The position numbers were made by a program, and so were the translations under genes. From the NCBI GenBank assembly GCA_007922225.1, contig ML679941.1, forward strand, positions 56,073,849 through 56,137,848: 64,000 bases of DNA, in the 5' to 3' direction. The notes under the pieces were generated by a model. It saw only the letters and a list, made by a program, of their open reading frames with translations. It did not search any database and was not told the DNA's origin. The DNA comes from Emydura subglobosa (Eukaryota > Chordata > Testudines > Chelidae). Position 1 is the stretch's first letter, and the number at the start of each line of letters is the position of its first letter. This document shows positions 31,840 through 44,427 of this stretch, piece by piece.

Positions 31840-32650
31840 TAGAAGGGACCATTGTCATTATCTAGTCTGAACCTCCGTATAACACAGGCCATAGAACTTC
31901 CCCAAAATAATACCTAGAGCAGATCTTTTAGAAAAACATCCAATCTTGATTAAAAAATTGCAAGTGATGTAGAATTCACCACAACCCCTGGTATATTGTT
32001 CCAATGGTCAATTACCCTCACTGTTAAAAATTTACACCTGAGTTCCAGTCTGAATTTGTCTAGCTTCAACTTCCAATCATTGGACCATATTATACCTTTC
32101 TCTGCTAGACTGAACAGTCCATTATCAAATATTTGTTCCCCATCTAGGAACTCATTGGGGTTAGTCCTGCTTTGAGCAGGACTATGTGACCTCCTGAGGT
32201 CTCTTCCAACCCTAATCTTCTATGATTCTCTGAACTTACAGACTGTGACCAAGTCAGTCCTTAACCTTCTCTTTGTTAAACTAAACAGATTGAGCTCCTT
32301 GAGTCTATCACTTTAATCATTCTCTGTTCACGGAATTCTCTCTAATTTATTAATATCCTTTTTGAATTGTGGACACAGACCTGGACACAGTATTCCAGCA
32401 CTGTGCCGAATACAGAGGTAAAATAACTTTTCTATTCCCTACATGAGAATCTCCTGTTTTTGAATCCGAGGATCCCATTAGTTCTTTTTGCTACCGGGAG
32501 CTGATTATCCACCATGATCCCCAATTCTTTCTCAGAGTCACTGCTTCCCGGGATACAGTCCCCTATCCTGTAAGTATGGCCTACATTCTTTGTTCTTACA
32601 TGTATACATTTACATTTAGCCATATTAAAATGCCTACTTGGGGAGGTATT
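31840..32650 (-). mobile_element. CR1 LINE 3' end, antisense, nested in the older CR1
   Basis: Begins at the CR1 3' terminus in reverse (AGATTCCAAGACTAGAAGG, ATAACACAGGCCATAGAAC) and runs back through the RT C-terminus (GTGGACACAGACCTGGACAC, ACAGTATTCCAGCACTG, GGATCCCATTAGTTC). It interrupts the + strand CR1 between its GGCTAAAGGACATAAAAAGG and CATCTTATTTAAAATTTTC segments. Confidence 0.8.
32155..32235 (+). mobile_element. Very short CR1 3' tail insertion
   Basis: GGTTAGTCCTGCTTTGAGCA, GTGACCTCCTGAGGTC and CTTCTATGATTCTCTG are the last about 75 bases of a CR1 3' UTR. They are inserted in the antisense CR1 and bounded by GAACT on both sides (about 32150 and 32232). Confidence 0.75.
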
Positions 32651-33489
32651 TAAGGGAATATTGCAAGTTACAGGTTACATCCCATCTTATTTAAAATTTT
32701 CATTCATTATTTGAAGAGAGGGATAAGCAGCACATTGTTGAAATTCACAAAGGATACCAACTAGGGAATGATGTGCAAAAGGATGTAGCAAAGTTACAGA
32801 TATCACCAGAACATAACACAATGAGATTATTTTGGGAAAAATGCAAACAAATGCATCTGAGGGAAAAGTAATGCAAAGCAAAGATACTCCGTTGAATGGA
32901 GAAACCTGGAAACAGTAATGCTGAAAGAGGTAAAAGTGATAGTGAAGACAACAAGTTAGATATACATTCACAATGCAATAAAGTATTGGGGAGGGGGGAA
33001 AAGGCCTTTGCAATTTTGAGGTTACATACATAGTGTTACATGGTGGATCTGGGATGTTCTATAGTGTTGGCTACCATATAGGAACTTCGATAGTTGGGTG
33101 ATAATTGTCCATTGCTATATGTCTCTTTTGTGACTCATTTTGGGACACCTCGTTATCTGAAAGATAGCATCAAATCAGTGGAAGTTCAGCAAACAGCAAC
33201 AAGAAGGATCAGGAGTTTAGAGGGACTAACTTGCAAAGAAACATTAAACGTAGTAAATATGTATCAGCAATGGACTAAGAGGGAACACAATAACCATCTA
33301 CAAATGTTTTAAGGGTGTAAACAGCAAGGAGATACTATAGGACAGGAGCAGTGGGATGAAATTAACCCATGGCCAATTCAGTCTAAATAGCAGACTCACT
33401 TTCTGATAATGAGATCTGTTAGGCTGTGAAACAGTTCTCCAAGGGAAGTACCAAAGCTAGGCACATTTGAAACTAGGCTGACAACCAAT

Positions 33490-34115
33490 TGCCTAGTACT
33501 GAAGTTAGGCTTACTGGACTGGAATTGCCAGAATCACCCCTGGAGACTTTTTAAAAAATCAGTGTTACATTAGCTATCCTCTAGTCATCTGGTGCAAGGA
33601 CTGATTTAAGTGATAGGTTACATACCAAAGTTAGTAATTCTACAATTTCTTATTTGAGTTCCTTCAGAACTCGAGTGAATACCATCTGGTCCTGGTGACT
33701 TATTACTGTTTAACTTATCAGTTTGTTCCTAACCTTGTTTCTTGGCATCTCAATCTGGGATAGTTCCTCAGAGTTGTCACCTAAAAAGAATGGCTCACGT
33801 GTGGGAATCTCCCGCACATCTCTGTAATAAAGATTGATTAAAAGAATTGATTCAGCTTCTCTGCTACAGCCTTGTCTTCCTTGAGTGCTTCTTTAGCCCC
33901 TCAATCATCCAGTGGCCCCACTGATTATTTGGTAGGCTTCCTGCTTCTACTGTACTTTTAAAAAAAATATTGTTAGTTCTTGTGTCTTTTGCTAATTGCT
34001 CTTCAAGTTCTTTTTTGACCTCCGTAATTATATTTTTATTTTTTACACTTGACTTGCCAGAGTTTCTATTTTCCTCATTAGGATTTGACTTCCAATTTTT
34101 AAAGGATTTCACTAT
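33490..34115 (-). mobile_element. CR1-type LINE, antisense, RT N-terminal part
   Basis: Antisense CR1 phrases in order: CTATCCTCTAGTCATCTGG, GAATACCATCTGGTCCTGG, GTCACCTAAAAAGAATGGC, CTTGAGTGCTTCTTTAGC and CCAGTGGCCCCACTG. They correspond to the region between endonuclease and RT palm. A minus-strand open frame of 114 codons ends here but is broken at both sides. Confidence 0.7.
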
Positions 34116-34118
34116 TCC

Positions 34119-34218
34119 AGGACCTGTTGTGCTACTTGCTGTACAAACACAGGACAGAAAGTCCCAGAGCCCAGAGAGCTTACAATCTAAGTATAAAACA
34201 AGAAACAACAGATCCTAA
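34119..34218. repeat. Short interspersed repeat, family D
   Basis: TGTGCTACTTGCTGTACAAA ... GAGCTTACAATCTAAGTATA. It is related to 21320-21430. Confidence 0.55.
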
Positions 34219-35809
34219 TTAAAAGACAAGAAGAAGACATAGAATTCACACTGGGCGAAATTCATCCCACTGCAAAAAGCATGTGAAAGGCTCTTCACCC
34301 TACATCACATAAGGGGTAAAGTGGTACAGAGGGCTTTGCAGTGGCCTTCTGAACTGCATGAATTTCAGCCACTATGTATTTCCATTTCAAAGATCCCTTT
34401 TCCCCCCAATAGAATCTCTGGTATTTCTAGATAGAAATGAACAGTAAAGTTTAAAAAGCTGATGATTTGTGGAAGAATGAAGCATTTCTTGTCAAACACA
34501 GTACCTCATAAAATAATACACTAGAGAGGATTTTGTTAAAAGGCGTATAAGTAAAAATAGACACATTGTCCACAAATCAACATTTTTACACCAAGAAGCT
34601 TTCATAACGAGAGCAGCAGCATAAAAGTGCTTTGACGTATGGAAGATCAAATATCATTGTTTTCTATTAACATAACTTTCTTTTCCAGTGGAACACTGAG
34701 AATGCCTGATAATGCAGCTTTATTAGGATAATTAGAAAAAGATTGTTCAGCTCTAGTTCACCCCATTAGCTCCCTGGCAAACTTCTGCTTTCATGTCATT
34801 CAGGTTTTCCATCCTGAATGCCTTTGTCATAAGGAAGAAATTTAAAAGTTTCCCATTTATGACTCAAGAGTTTAGCCCAGCCAATGGTGATCCTAACCAG
34901 TGATCAATGGAATCTGGAAGAAGGACTCTTTCTAAAAATTAAACAACAACTTCAAGAATTAATAAAGAACTTTTTACATGGAATGAGACTTTTACAAAAG
35001 TAGTTTACAGACCCTATCATAAGTGAAAGGGAATGTGGGATTTTTTTGTTTTGTTTTTTTAGGGTTTTTTTTTTTTTTTGGTGGGGAGAGGGCTTATCAT
35101 TAAGAGAAAATTTGCCCATGGGGGACTTTTGGGGTGTAATCTGACCAGAAACAGAATTTGCATGACATATGACAGACATAAGACGGCACTTGTGAGAGAG
35201 TATTACCAGACATCCGACTAGAAACTTAGAATTCTTACCTTGTATTGATATTGCAATGGTAATGCTTTTGAAATCCAGAGAGGTAATTCTAAGTTCATGG
35301 TCAATTAGACGGGCTGGACGAAGTCATTATTTGACCAGTCATGAGCCGCCACTATCTAGCCCTCCATTCTTTAGTTTAATGCTATTATGAACCATTTTGG
35401 CTTTCCTTTCTGGGCCCCAACTCAGCAAACCATCCCTATTCAATAAAACACAAGCACATGCTCATGATCCATTCAATTAAATAGGCCTTAAGCCTATGCT
35501 TAAAGATAAGCACATGTTTAAGTGCTCTGTTGAACCTGGTACTTGGTGAGGACGAGCTGCTATTTCCACCAAAGTTTCTCTTAGCTGCATGGAAAAATAG
35601 ATAGTTCACTAGGTAAACACCTTGTCCTCAGGCATTTCCTCTTTGATCAATACAGTCCTGAAAAGGCTGAAGTTTAATTTGACAGCTGGCATCGTTGCAG
35701 AGCCCCTGGAGCAAAAGAGGTGACAGTTTGCTTGAAATGGGAGGTAAGAGAGTCTGGTCTCAGGAAGGCTAATATATTGTATATAACAACACTTAGCACT
35801 TATATAGCA

Positions 35810-36000
35810 CTTATATAGCATGTTTCACCCATAGATCTCAAAGCATTTTGCTGTGGTGAGTACATATTATCATGCCTATGTTTCCGATGGGTTAACACAG
35901 AGAGGCTAAAACTCATTTGTATAAGGTCACATAGCAAGTCAGCCGGAGTCTTGGGAATAGAATCTAGGTTTACTGACTCCAAGTCCCATGCTCAATCCAC
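35810..36000 (-). mobile_element. MIR-type SINE, antisense
   Basis: ATCTCAAAGCATTTTGCTG, AACACAGAGAGGCTAAAACT and AAGGTCACATAGCAAGTCAG follow the antisense MIR order, then AGAATCTAGGTTTACTGACT. Confidence 0.6.
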
Positions 36001-36021
36001 AAACCAAAAACAGGTGCACAC

Positions 36022-36132
36022 ATTCTGATCTCAGTTACATTGTTATAAACCCAGAGAAACTTTACTGCACATTCACTGAATTCAATGGAATTGCTTTGGA
36101 TTTACACCGATGTGATTTAGATCAGAATCTGA
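36022..36132. repeat. Palindromic repeat, family E
   Basis: CTGATCTCAGTTACATTG faces GATGTGATTTAGATCAGA, and ATTCACTGAATTCAATGGAAT sits near the centre. Confidence 0.55.
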
Positions 36133-37553
36133 CCCGCTCTCACTCTGCGTACTCCACCCCTCTTTCCAATTGGTCAGAATAGACCAACCTGCAATAAACG
36201 TTTTCACTACTTTAGTTCACAAAGTAAAGCCTCTGGAAGATTTAATCTGATTGGCTGAAAAAGACAGAAAGATGTACAAATACAATAATCTAACCTACAC
36301 TTTGATCTCAGTTGATCTGATAAACCCTGGCACAAGGCCTTCAAAACTACTGAATGTAGCGCTCTTAGAAAAGGCTTTTGAATAAGGGATGTGAACATGA
36401 GTTTTATGTGTCCGTTTGAATTTTATAGTCATTGCCTCACTCATGTGATAACTGCAAACAAATATGTTGGCTGTTTTACATTTTGGATTAATTCCAGTGG
36501 TCATTTTCCTGCTCTTGTAAGATAATTACCTATCTAAAGTTATGCTACTTATAATTGTCCCATTCCCCCGTCCTTTCTCTCCCTTCCCCCATGTTTGTCA
36601 GCTTTTTGATCAGACTACAATTGTGTTTTACAACTAGAAAAACATTGGCACAGGTTGTTCTAGTATTACTGCCAAGGCCACTGTACTGGTAGAGCTAGTG
36701 TGAGCATGCTGCATGAGCACTGTCTTGTACCTTCTCCCTACCACAATAGCCTGACACCCTTGCCCTTGTACCAAATGGGAAAAATAGTCAGACCCTAGAA
36801 CAGCATTTCTGCTGGCTTATATAAAATGGGAAATGGATACCCTTTGTAGGACTGAGTAAACATTTACATACCTATAGGCAGTGTTTGGTTTTTCACTGCT
36901 TTCAAAGTTTGCCACAAAAGTCTCTGGCATTTCAGCCGAAGATTTTACATCATTTTGCTGGTGCTGAAAGCTATCTGCAGGGTTGAAAAATGTTTTAATG
37001 ACTGTGAATGGGTCTTTCTATCAAGCTGAAAGACAAGTGGCTGGAGGAAATAATTACACCTCTCCTTAGAAAGAATTTATTTTGCCGGGGTCTATGTTTG
37101 ATTTTATGGAGCCTCCTGACTCTCTGATGAGCTAGACAGGCCTTTCATCCAGTTGCCTACTTCAGAGTATCCCGAAGGAATTACAGAATATATATAATTC
37201 AAGGGAAGAACTTCAGCTACCATCAGACACTCATACTATAAGACTCTCAATTACCCAATCTTAAAACTTTTGGTTTTAGATAAACAGGGAAAATAATCAA
37301 TCACTTAAAAGCCTCAATGGTGTGGCCTTTAACCAAAGGTTGAGCAAAGTTATACCCAGAACCTTAGTGATAATTAAGGGGAAGGGGGCCACCTTCAGTA
37401 CCAGAGATGATCTTTAGTGCAATGTTTGTTGTATGCGTTGACACCACAGCTTGGGTGGAGGATGGGAACTGAAATGCATTGGCAGACAAGAACTCCATTA
37501 GAGATGCTCCTTGGCAGGCTACCAAATGGGGGAAAAATGAGGAAAAAAACCAC

Positions 37554-38067
37554 ACTAGCTCATGGGTGGAGTTTGGGGGAGGCATGGGGGGCAATGCCCC
37601 CCCAAACTTATGATGATGGAGCCGTCTCCCCCTGCTGGGTGAGGGGCATCGGGCTGAGACCGGGGGGCGGGTGGTGGTGGGGACCTCGGCGCCTCACACG
37701 AGCAGCCCTGAGCAGGTATTGGGGGTGGTGGACCCTTAGGAGGGGAGTGGAAGCGGGGGGGGCGGGAGGCTGCTGCGGATGGTTGGCCCGGTCCTGTTGG
37801 CGGAGAGGGGGACAGAGCCGGTCCAGCTCCGTGCTCCACACTTTGCGCAGCTGCTTCCATCTCCAGACCCGGCAGCCCCCGCCGCTACCACTCTACAGGC
37901 TCCCAGAGGTGGCGGCTGCCTCCACGTTGCTGCCCGAGAATAATCCTGATGAAGAGGTGCGATTCCCCACCCCCATTTTCTCTGGCAGGTCACATTATGC
38001 TATGTGGGAGCTGCTGCTACCCGTTGCCCCCCCAAATTAAGCAGTCAAACTCCACCTATGCACTAGT
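37554..38067. mobile_element. 514-bp GC-rich element with terminal inverted repeats
   Basis: The left end ACTAGCTCATGGGTGGAGTT and the inverse of the right end ACTAGTGCATAGGTGGAGTT match at all but three positions. Inside the ends CAATGCCCCCCCAAACT and GTTGCCCCCCCAAATT are also inverted partners. The interior is strongly GC- and CpG-rich against AT-rich flanks. Long GC-rich open frames on both strands (207 and about 100 codons) are expected from composition and lack recognisable domains. Best explained as a non-autonomous DNA transposon. Confidence 0.6.
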
Positions 38068-38069
38068 TT

Positions 38070-40930
38070 GTCATCCCTGGCCCCTTGAGGGGCACACAGA
38101 GTGATCTGCTACACTAAAGCAGTTATAAAAAGCTGTCCCAAACCTAATATATGTGACTTAAGGCCATAATCCACATATTGGGCGCTTAGCCCTAGCTTTT
38201 CCCTGCTGTGGGAGCTATTCTGACAAAGAATGTGCTGGCAAGATCTCGTTGTGGGTTGAATAGCTCTCTCGGTCTACTGCCCCACCTCCTGCGTCCAGCT
38301 ACGTGGTCTGGTTCGCTGACCCTACCCCAACCAGGCCCAAGTGGCTACAGCCTTGTCCCTGCAGTAGCACAGATTGTTGCTACTGTGCCTTTAAAAGCAT
38401 ATTTCTCTGTCTCGCAGAGGAATTCAGCAGCTGCTGAAGACTTCTCATCTCCTCTACCCAGTTACCCTGACTGGAGCCACTAAGATAAGGAGCCTCTGTC
38501 TTACAGAGCTGCCCCTACAGACATGTGAACAATATGGGTGCTGGTGGTGGCCCTTTGCCCATGACATTCTTGCTGTAGCCAAATCACACGGGATGATGAA
38601 GGCTGCACTAACATTTTTGGGGGTTTTTTTAAACTAGAAGAGGAATCTCAATGAGAACTTCCTAGAGAGCAGGATGGCAGAGAAGCCTCATTAGCAGGAG
38701 TGGTGAGAGCTCACAGCAAAGGCAGGTAGGCTGCAGGAAGCTTCTGGTGGAGGAAGTGAAGAAGGGATTGAAGAAAGTAGGGCTCCCCACCTAACTAACT
38801 CACTTCCTCTAAAATATGTCAGACCAACCCTGCTGCCTCTCCCATCCTATGCAAACTCCTGGTCTATTCCAGGGAAAGAAACTATTTCCTTGGAACTTCC
38901 TCTTGAATATTCCACAAGTGTCCATGCACCCAGCTTTCTCATTAGTCAAATTATGTCAACCTGACTGCAGGAAGGATAGGGAAAGAACCTGAAGGACTGA
39001 CAAACTTGTGATACATGCCAGAGGCATAGGATACTACCTAAGAGTCTATAGGGAACACCATCCCAAAGCGTACAGACTGCCTTCCTCAGAGATGTGGTGG
39101 CCTTCACCTAGTTTATCCTTTGCAGGAGCGGGGAGCAGGTGTGGAATGATAATTCTTAAAACTAAGTTTTGAGAAATGTAGCAATTTGCTCAGCTTATGC
39201 ACCCTGAAGCTGAGCAATTCACCCAAGAAACAGTGTTGTGGTTTTTGCTACTCTTTGGCACCTGCTGCAGGAGGCACCCCTCCTTACTGTCTTTACCATA
39301 AGTCCACATTTAGCTGGTACTGAGCCAACTCTTTGGCAGGGCCACAATGCAGTTACTCCTGCCAGGCCTCCAGGTGCAGTACTGAAAACTTCAAGATTAG
39401 GTTTTATGCTCCCTTTAACTGAAAGCAAACAGTCTCACAGATAATTCATTGCCAGCAACTTAACAAGACTCATTTTCAGATACAAGACACATGCCTCTTT
39501 ATTACACCAGGCACTCAGGTAAGATAATTAAAATGACTTACAGCAGCAACACATTTCATTATATGAATTTATTATATGATGTAAGTAAAAAGTAGCAGTT
39601 AAAGTCTACAACTCCTTAGAACCAAATTTTGAACTTGGGTAACTTTAGTCAAGTTATCTTAAAGATAGCAAAATGCCGGCTGGCTTATCCTTTCACCTGG
39701 GACAACAGAAATCCCCTGGCACAGAAAATCTGAGGTGTTCGATTTTTTCTGCAACGTTTGTTGTCTAGAATTGAAGTACTATTTAAAGGAAGAGACACGC
39801 CTAGTCATTCTCATTACAAAAATAACACGACTAATACACTGTTGTGCCACGCAGACAAACTACCACCAAAACAAGTGTGCTTACATTCAGTTCAATTGAA
39901 TCCAGACTTGGAAACTTACCTGACCTTTCAGCACAAAAAAGTGACATGAGAATTTCAGTAAATCAGTGGCAATGCATTTACATAGCCCTATGAGATAGCC
40001 ATTGTGTCCAGCAAAACTGGTCAGACTTTACAATGGTGTCAGGTCTCCATTACGTAGAACTAAATAACGAAAAGGCTAGATCATCTACTTCTCTCCTTTC
40101 CAGGCTAGCCAATCTGCTCCCTTCAACCAGGCCAGCCCCTAGGTTCAGCTGTTGTCCCCTTTCTAGCCCACTCCAGATGACCAAATTGGTCTTCAAGTCC
40201 AATTTAGCTGTGGACAGCCAGCTGATTGGCTTGCTCTGCTCCCCAAGAATCCTGCTTTTTTCCTTAGATCCCTAGCTCTGGCAACTTCCCAGTTCCTAGC
40301 CCTAGCCACCCCCAACTTCTGTCACACCACAGAGCAGGGAAAGTTGTCCTATCTAAAACAGTTGCTAGGGAAGGCATGGCCTTCCAGCACCAATACAGAG
40401 GAGTCAGTTACGAAGTCTTTCAGAGAAACAATTTCACTGCTGTATATCATACCAGGAACATTCGTTTCATGCAGTTACCTAGTGTGGCTGGCAAGCTGGT
40501 CATGTTCTGATGCACAATAGTAAGGCCAGAGGGCTTGGTACCCTCAAATAGTTAAATACAGACTACTGGTGTTTAGAAAACTAAGGCAGGAGCTTGCTAC
40601 TGAAATATCGGCTTTGCTAACCTTGGACAGTAAGGTGTTTACTTTAGTCAGTTAACAAATGTTACTTCTCGCCAATATAGACAACAAAGTATAAGCCAGC
40701 TATTAGGGAGCCTGATCAATAGGAATGGCTGGAAAACAAGAAGTCCATTTCCTGAAAAATGGCAAGGTTTTGACAATTGTTTTTGTTCTACATCAGAACA
40801 AAGCTGCGACCTTTTGACATTCTTTTCAGAAAAGCAGAGAGAAACCCACCCACTCACCCAAAATAGCCAACAGCTCAAAGGCTGGGGTTTGAATTCCTGC
40901 TCTGCCTGATCTAGTCCTCCTAGTCAGTTA
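38070..40930. other. Intergenic stretch, nothing assigned
   Basis: Moderately GC-rich at 38150-38520 and AT-rich later. Some phrases look repeat-derived (40080-40330), but I can name no gene or element. Confidence 0.45.
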
Positions 40931-40939
40931 CGTAGCTCA

Positions 40940-41380
40940 TCACCAGCCATACTTTCAGCATAGGGAAGTTTTTTCTATAAACCTGTGTGCTTGAAGCAAC
41001 TCGTGTCTGCGTTGTGACACTGTGAATTGTTTCTTTGGTTGAGGGGTCTGATCAAAATATTGTAAAAATTCTGGGAGCTGCTGAAGGGCCAAAGAGCAGG
41101 TGTTTTGTACTGGCAGTGGACCATGCCGTATGCAAATATAAGTAGATGATGATGACATAGATGTATGGGAATATGTAGATAAGAATCTGCTAGGTCCACT
41201 GGGGCAAGGAAATCCCCATGGGATAATGAGGCTTTCAGACAAGAAAGAATATGGAGTTTGATTCCCTCATAAAAAGGGTTCTTAGGGCTTCTCTATCCAG
41301 GAGGTGAGAGATCTCATTCAGCACTAGCTTGCGTTTGATAGGGTAGCTCAAGGTGGGCGATTGGATGAATATGGAATGGG
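40940..41380 (-). pseudogene. DIRS-like reverse transcriptase fragment
   Basis: Minus-strand translation across one frameshift gives ISHLLDREALRTLF, then PVDLADSYLHIPIHLCHHHL (RT motif A) and FAYGMVHCQYKT followed by a degraded LPFGLS-like motif B. The sequence ends before motif C. It parallels TLDLKDAYFHI of the DIRS copy at 26149-26415 but is older or from another subfamily. Confidence 0.6.
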
Positions 41381-42601
41381 GAGGAGGGCCCTTAGTTCAA
41401 GGGAGTAATTGAAACTCACTACTTGGGTGAAAGTGCTCATGAAATGACAGATTTCATGATTTTAAGGAAAGGAAGGAGTGACAGCAGATGAATAAGGACA
41501 TGGGACTTCAAAAAAGCAGTCTTTAACAAACTCAGAGAATTGCTAGGTAAAGTCCCGTAGGAAGAATATCTAAGGAAAAAGGAGTACAGGGGAGCTGGCA
41601 GTCTCTCACATAGACAATATTAAAGGTACAACAGCAAACTATCCTGATACAAAGGTAAGATAGGAATATCAAGAAACCAATATGGCTCCATTAAGAGCTC
41701 TTTAGTGACCTGAAAATCAAAAGGGAATCTTGCCAAAAATGGAAACATGAAAAAGATGAGTACAAAAGAATATGCAAGGGACAAAATATGTAAGGACAAA
41801 ATCAGAAAGGCTAAGGCACAAAATGAATTACACCTAGCAGGGGACATAGAAGGCAATACACGGATGTTCTATAAATAGATTAGGAGCAAGAGAAAGACAA
41901 AGGCAAGTGTAGGTCCACTGCTTAGCAGGGATGAAGTTAACAGACAACACCAGGAAGGTGGAGGTATTTAATGCCTATTTTGCTTCAGTCTTCACTAAAA
42001 AGGTTAATTGTGACCAGATGTTTAACACAATTAATATTAACAACAATGGGGAAGAAATGCAAGACAGAATAAGGAAAGAACATGATAAAGAATATTTAGA
42101 TAAGTTAGATATATTCAAGTTGGCAAGATTTGACAAAATTCACCCTGAAATATGCAAGGAATTAAATGAAGTATACTCAAAACCATTAGCAATTATCTTT
42201 GAGAACTCATGAAAGAAGGTGAGGTTCCAGAGGACTAGAGAAGTGTAAAAATAGTACCTATCTTTAAAAGGGGGAACAAAGAGGACCCAGGGAATCATAG
42301 CTCCGTCAGCCTAACTTCTATTCCTGGAAAGATACGTGAACAAATTATCAAGCAACCAATCTGCAAGCACCTAGAGGATAATAAATTGATAAATAATAGC
42401 CAACATGGATTTGTCAAGAACAGATCATGCCAAACCACCTTTATTTCCTTATTTGACAGGGTTATGGCCTAGCGGATAGGGGAGGAGGTGTAGACATATC
42501 TAGATTTTAGCAAGGCTTCTGACGCAGTCCCACATTACATTCTTATAAGCAGACTAGGGAAATGTGGTCTAGATTAAATTACTATAAGGTGTGTGCATAA
42601 C

Positions 42602-43459
42602 AAGAAGTGGAAGCTTGGTCAGATGACTAGGGAGGATTATAAAAATACTGCTCGAATATGCAAGAATGAAATCAGGAAGGCCAAAGAGCAATTGGAGTTG
42701 CAGCTAGCAAGGGACATGAAGGAGAACAAGAAGGGTTTCTACAGGTATGTTATCAACAAGAGGAAAATTAGAGAAAGTGTGGGCCCCTTACAGAATGGGG
42801 GAGGCAACCTAAAGACAGATGATGCGGAGAAATCTGAGGTACTCAATGTCTTTTTTGCCTCTGTATTCACAGACAAGGTCAGCTCCCAGACTACTGCACT
42901 GGGCAGCACAGAATGGGGAGGTGGTGAACATCCCTCAGGGCTGAAGGAACAGGTTCAGAACTATTCAGAAAGACTGGACATACATAAGTCCATGGGGCCA
43001 GATGCAATGTATCCAAGGCTGCTGAGGGAGTTGGCTGCTGTGATTTCAGATCCATTGGCTATTATCTTTGGAAGCTCGTGGCAATTGGGGGAGGTCCCTG
43101 ATGACTGGAGAAAGGCAAACATAGTGCCCATCTTGAAGAAAGAAAAGAAAGAGGATCCAGGGACCTACAGACCAGTCAGCCTCACCTCTATGCCTGGAAA
43201 AATCATGGAGCAGGTCCTCAAGAAATCCTCTCTTCCAAGTGCCTTAAAATGGAAGGTGATCAGGAACAGTCAACATGGATTCACCAAGGGCAAGTCATGC
43301 CTGGCCAACCTGATTGCCTTCTATGAAGAGGTGACCGGCTCTGTGGATGTGGGGAAAGTGGTGGACATGATATACCTTGACTTTAGCAAAGTTTTTGATA
43401 CAATCTCCCACAGTATTCTTATCAGCAAGTTAAAGAAGTATGGGTTGGATCGACTATAA
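42602..43459 (+). pseudogene. CR1 ORF2 reverse transcriptase, N-terminal part
   Basis: Open through 286 codons. It includes ARICKNEIRKAKEQLELQLA, RKIRESVGPLQNGGG, EVLNVFFASVFTDK, ANIVPILKKEKKEDPGTYRP (RT motif 0-1), SCLANLIAFYEEVTGSVDVG and [20 protein letters not shown] (motif A; FD in place of the usual FDxV pattern is retained). A stop at 43457-43459 and a following deletion break the ORF before the YADD box. Confidence 0.85.
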
Positions 43460-43624
43460 AATGGATAGAGAGCTGTCTAGATCATCGGGCTCAACGGGTA
43501 GTGAGCAATGGCTCAATGTCTAGCTGGCAGCCAGGCACAAGTGGAGTGCCCTAGCAGTCGGTCCTGGGGCCGGTTTTGTTCAACATTTTCATTAATGATC
43601 TGGAGGATAGATTGCACCCTCAAC

Positions 43625-44427
43625 AAGTTTGCAGATGACACTAAGCTGGGGGAGTGGTAGATACCTTGGAAGGTAGGGATAGGATACAGAGTGACCTAGA
43701 CAAATTGGAGGATTGGGCCAAAAGAAATCTGATGAGGTTCAACAAGGACAAGTGCAGAGTCCTGCACTTAGGACGGAAGAATCCCATGCACAACTATAGA
43801 CTGGGGACCGACAAGCTAGGCAGCAGTTCTGCAGAAAAGGACCTGGGAGTTACAGTGGATAAGAAGCTGGATATGAGTCAACAGTGTGCCCTGGTTGCCA
43901 AGGCTAATAGTATATTGAGCTGCATTAGTAGGAGCAATGCCAGCAGATCGAGGGAAGTGATTATTCCCCTCTATTCGGCATTGATGAGGCCACATTTGGA
44001 GTACTGTGTCTGGTTTTGGGCCCCCCACTACAAAAAGAATGTGTACAAGTTGGAGAGAGTCCAGCGGAGGGCAATGAAAATGATTACGAGACTGGAGTAC
44101 AAGACTTATGAGGGAAGGCTGAGGGAACTAGGTTTGTTTAGTCTGCAAAAGAAAAGAATGAGGAGGGATTTGATAGCAGCCTTTACCTACCTGAAAGGGG
44201 GTTCCAGGGAGGATGGAATTAGGCTGTTCTCAATGATAGTAGATGACAGAACAAGGAGCAATGGTCACAAGTTGCAGAGGGGGAGGTCTAGGTTGGATAT
44301 TAGGAAAATGTTTTTCGCTAGGGGGGTGGTGAAGCACTGGAATGGGTTACCTAGGGAGGTGGTGGAATTTCCATCTTTAGAGGTTTTTAAGCTGCGGCTT
44401 GACAAAGCCCTAGTTGGGATGATTTAG
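43625..44427 (+). pseudogene. CR1 ORF2 reverse transcriptase, C-terminal part
   Basis: FADDTKLG (motif C, FADD type) occurs at about 43627, followed by a frame shift into 43654-44427. That frame reads [63 protein letters not shown] and [20 protein letters not shown]. This is the thumb and C-terminal domain of CR1/Jockey-clade RT. It is closely similar to the CR1 end at 9679-10150. Confidence 0.85.

Larger units (their letters stand above)
29870..33490 (+). mobile_element. Old CR1 LINE, long copy, split by three later insertions
   Basis: + strand CR1 coding order can be followed through: endonuclease region (CTACTGAAACC-like phrase near 30090 and GGGATGATTCTCATAATTGG), RT finger/palm (GATAGAATTACAAAG at 31262; TTAGTAAATCATTTGATGC at 31689), palm after the nested insertion (ATCTTATTTAAAATTTTCA at 32684) and the RT C-terminus to 33480. 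Interruptions are the solo LTR 31313-31682, the antisense CR1 about 31840-32650 and, inside that, a CR1 tail 32155-32235. The 5' limit is uncertain by more than 100 bases. Confidence 0.7.
34220..37550. other. Intergenic stretch with scattered old repeats
   Basis: Holds a family B-like palindrome (35430-35550), an antisense MIR-like segment (35810-36000) and a palindrome with the TTTACACC word (36022-36132). The remainder is AT-rich with no coding frame I can support; a T-rich run lies at about 35060-35081. Confidence 0.5.

Noticed and set aside
37417..38040. 207-codon + strand open frame
   Set aside because: It lies in the GC-rich inverted-repeat element, has biased Gly/Arg/Trp composition and overlaps long frames on the other strand, as expected when stop codons are rare in GC-rich DNA.
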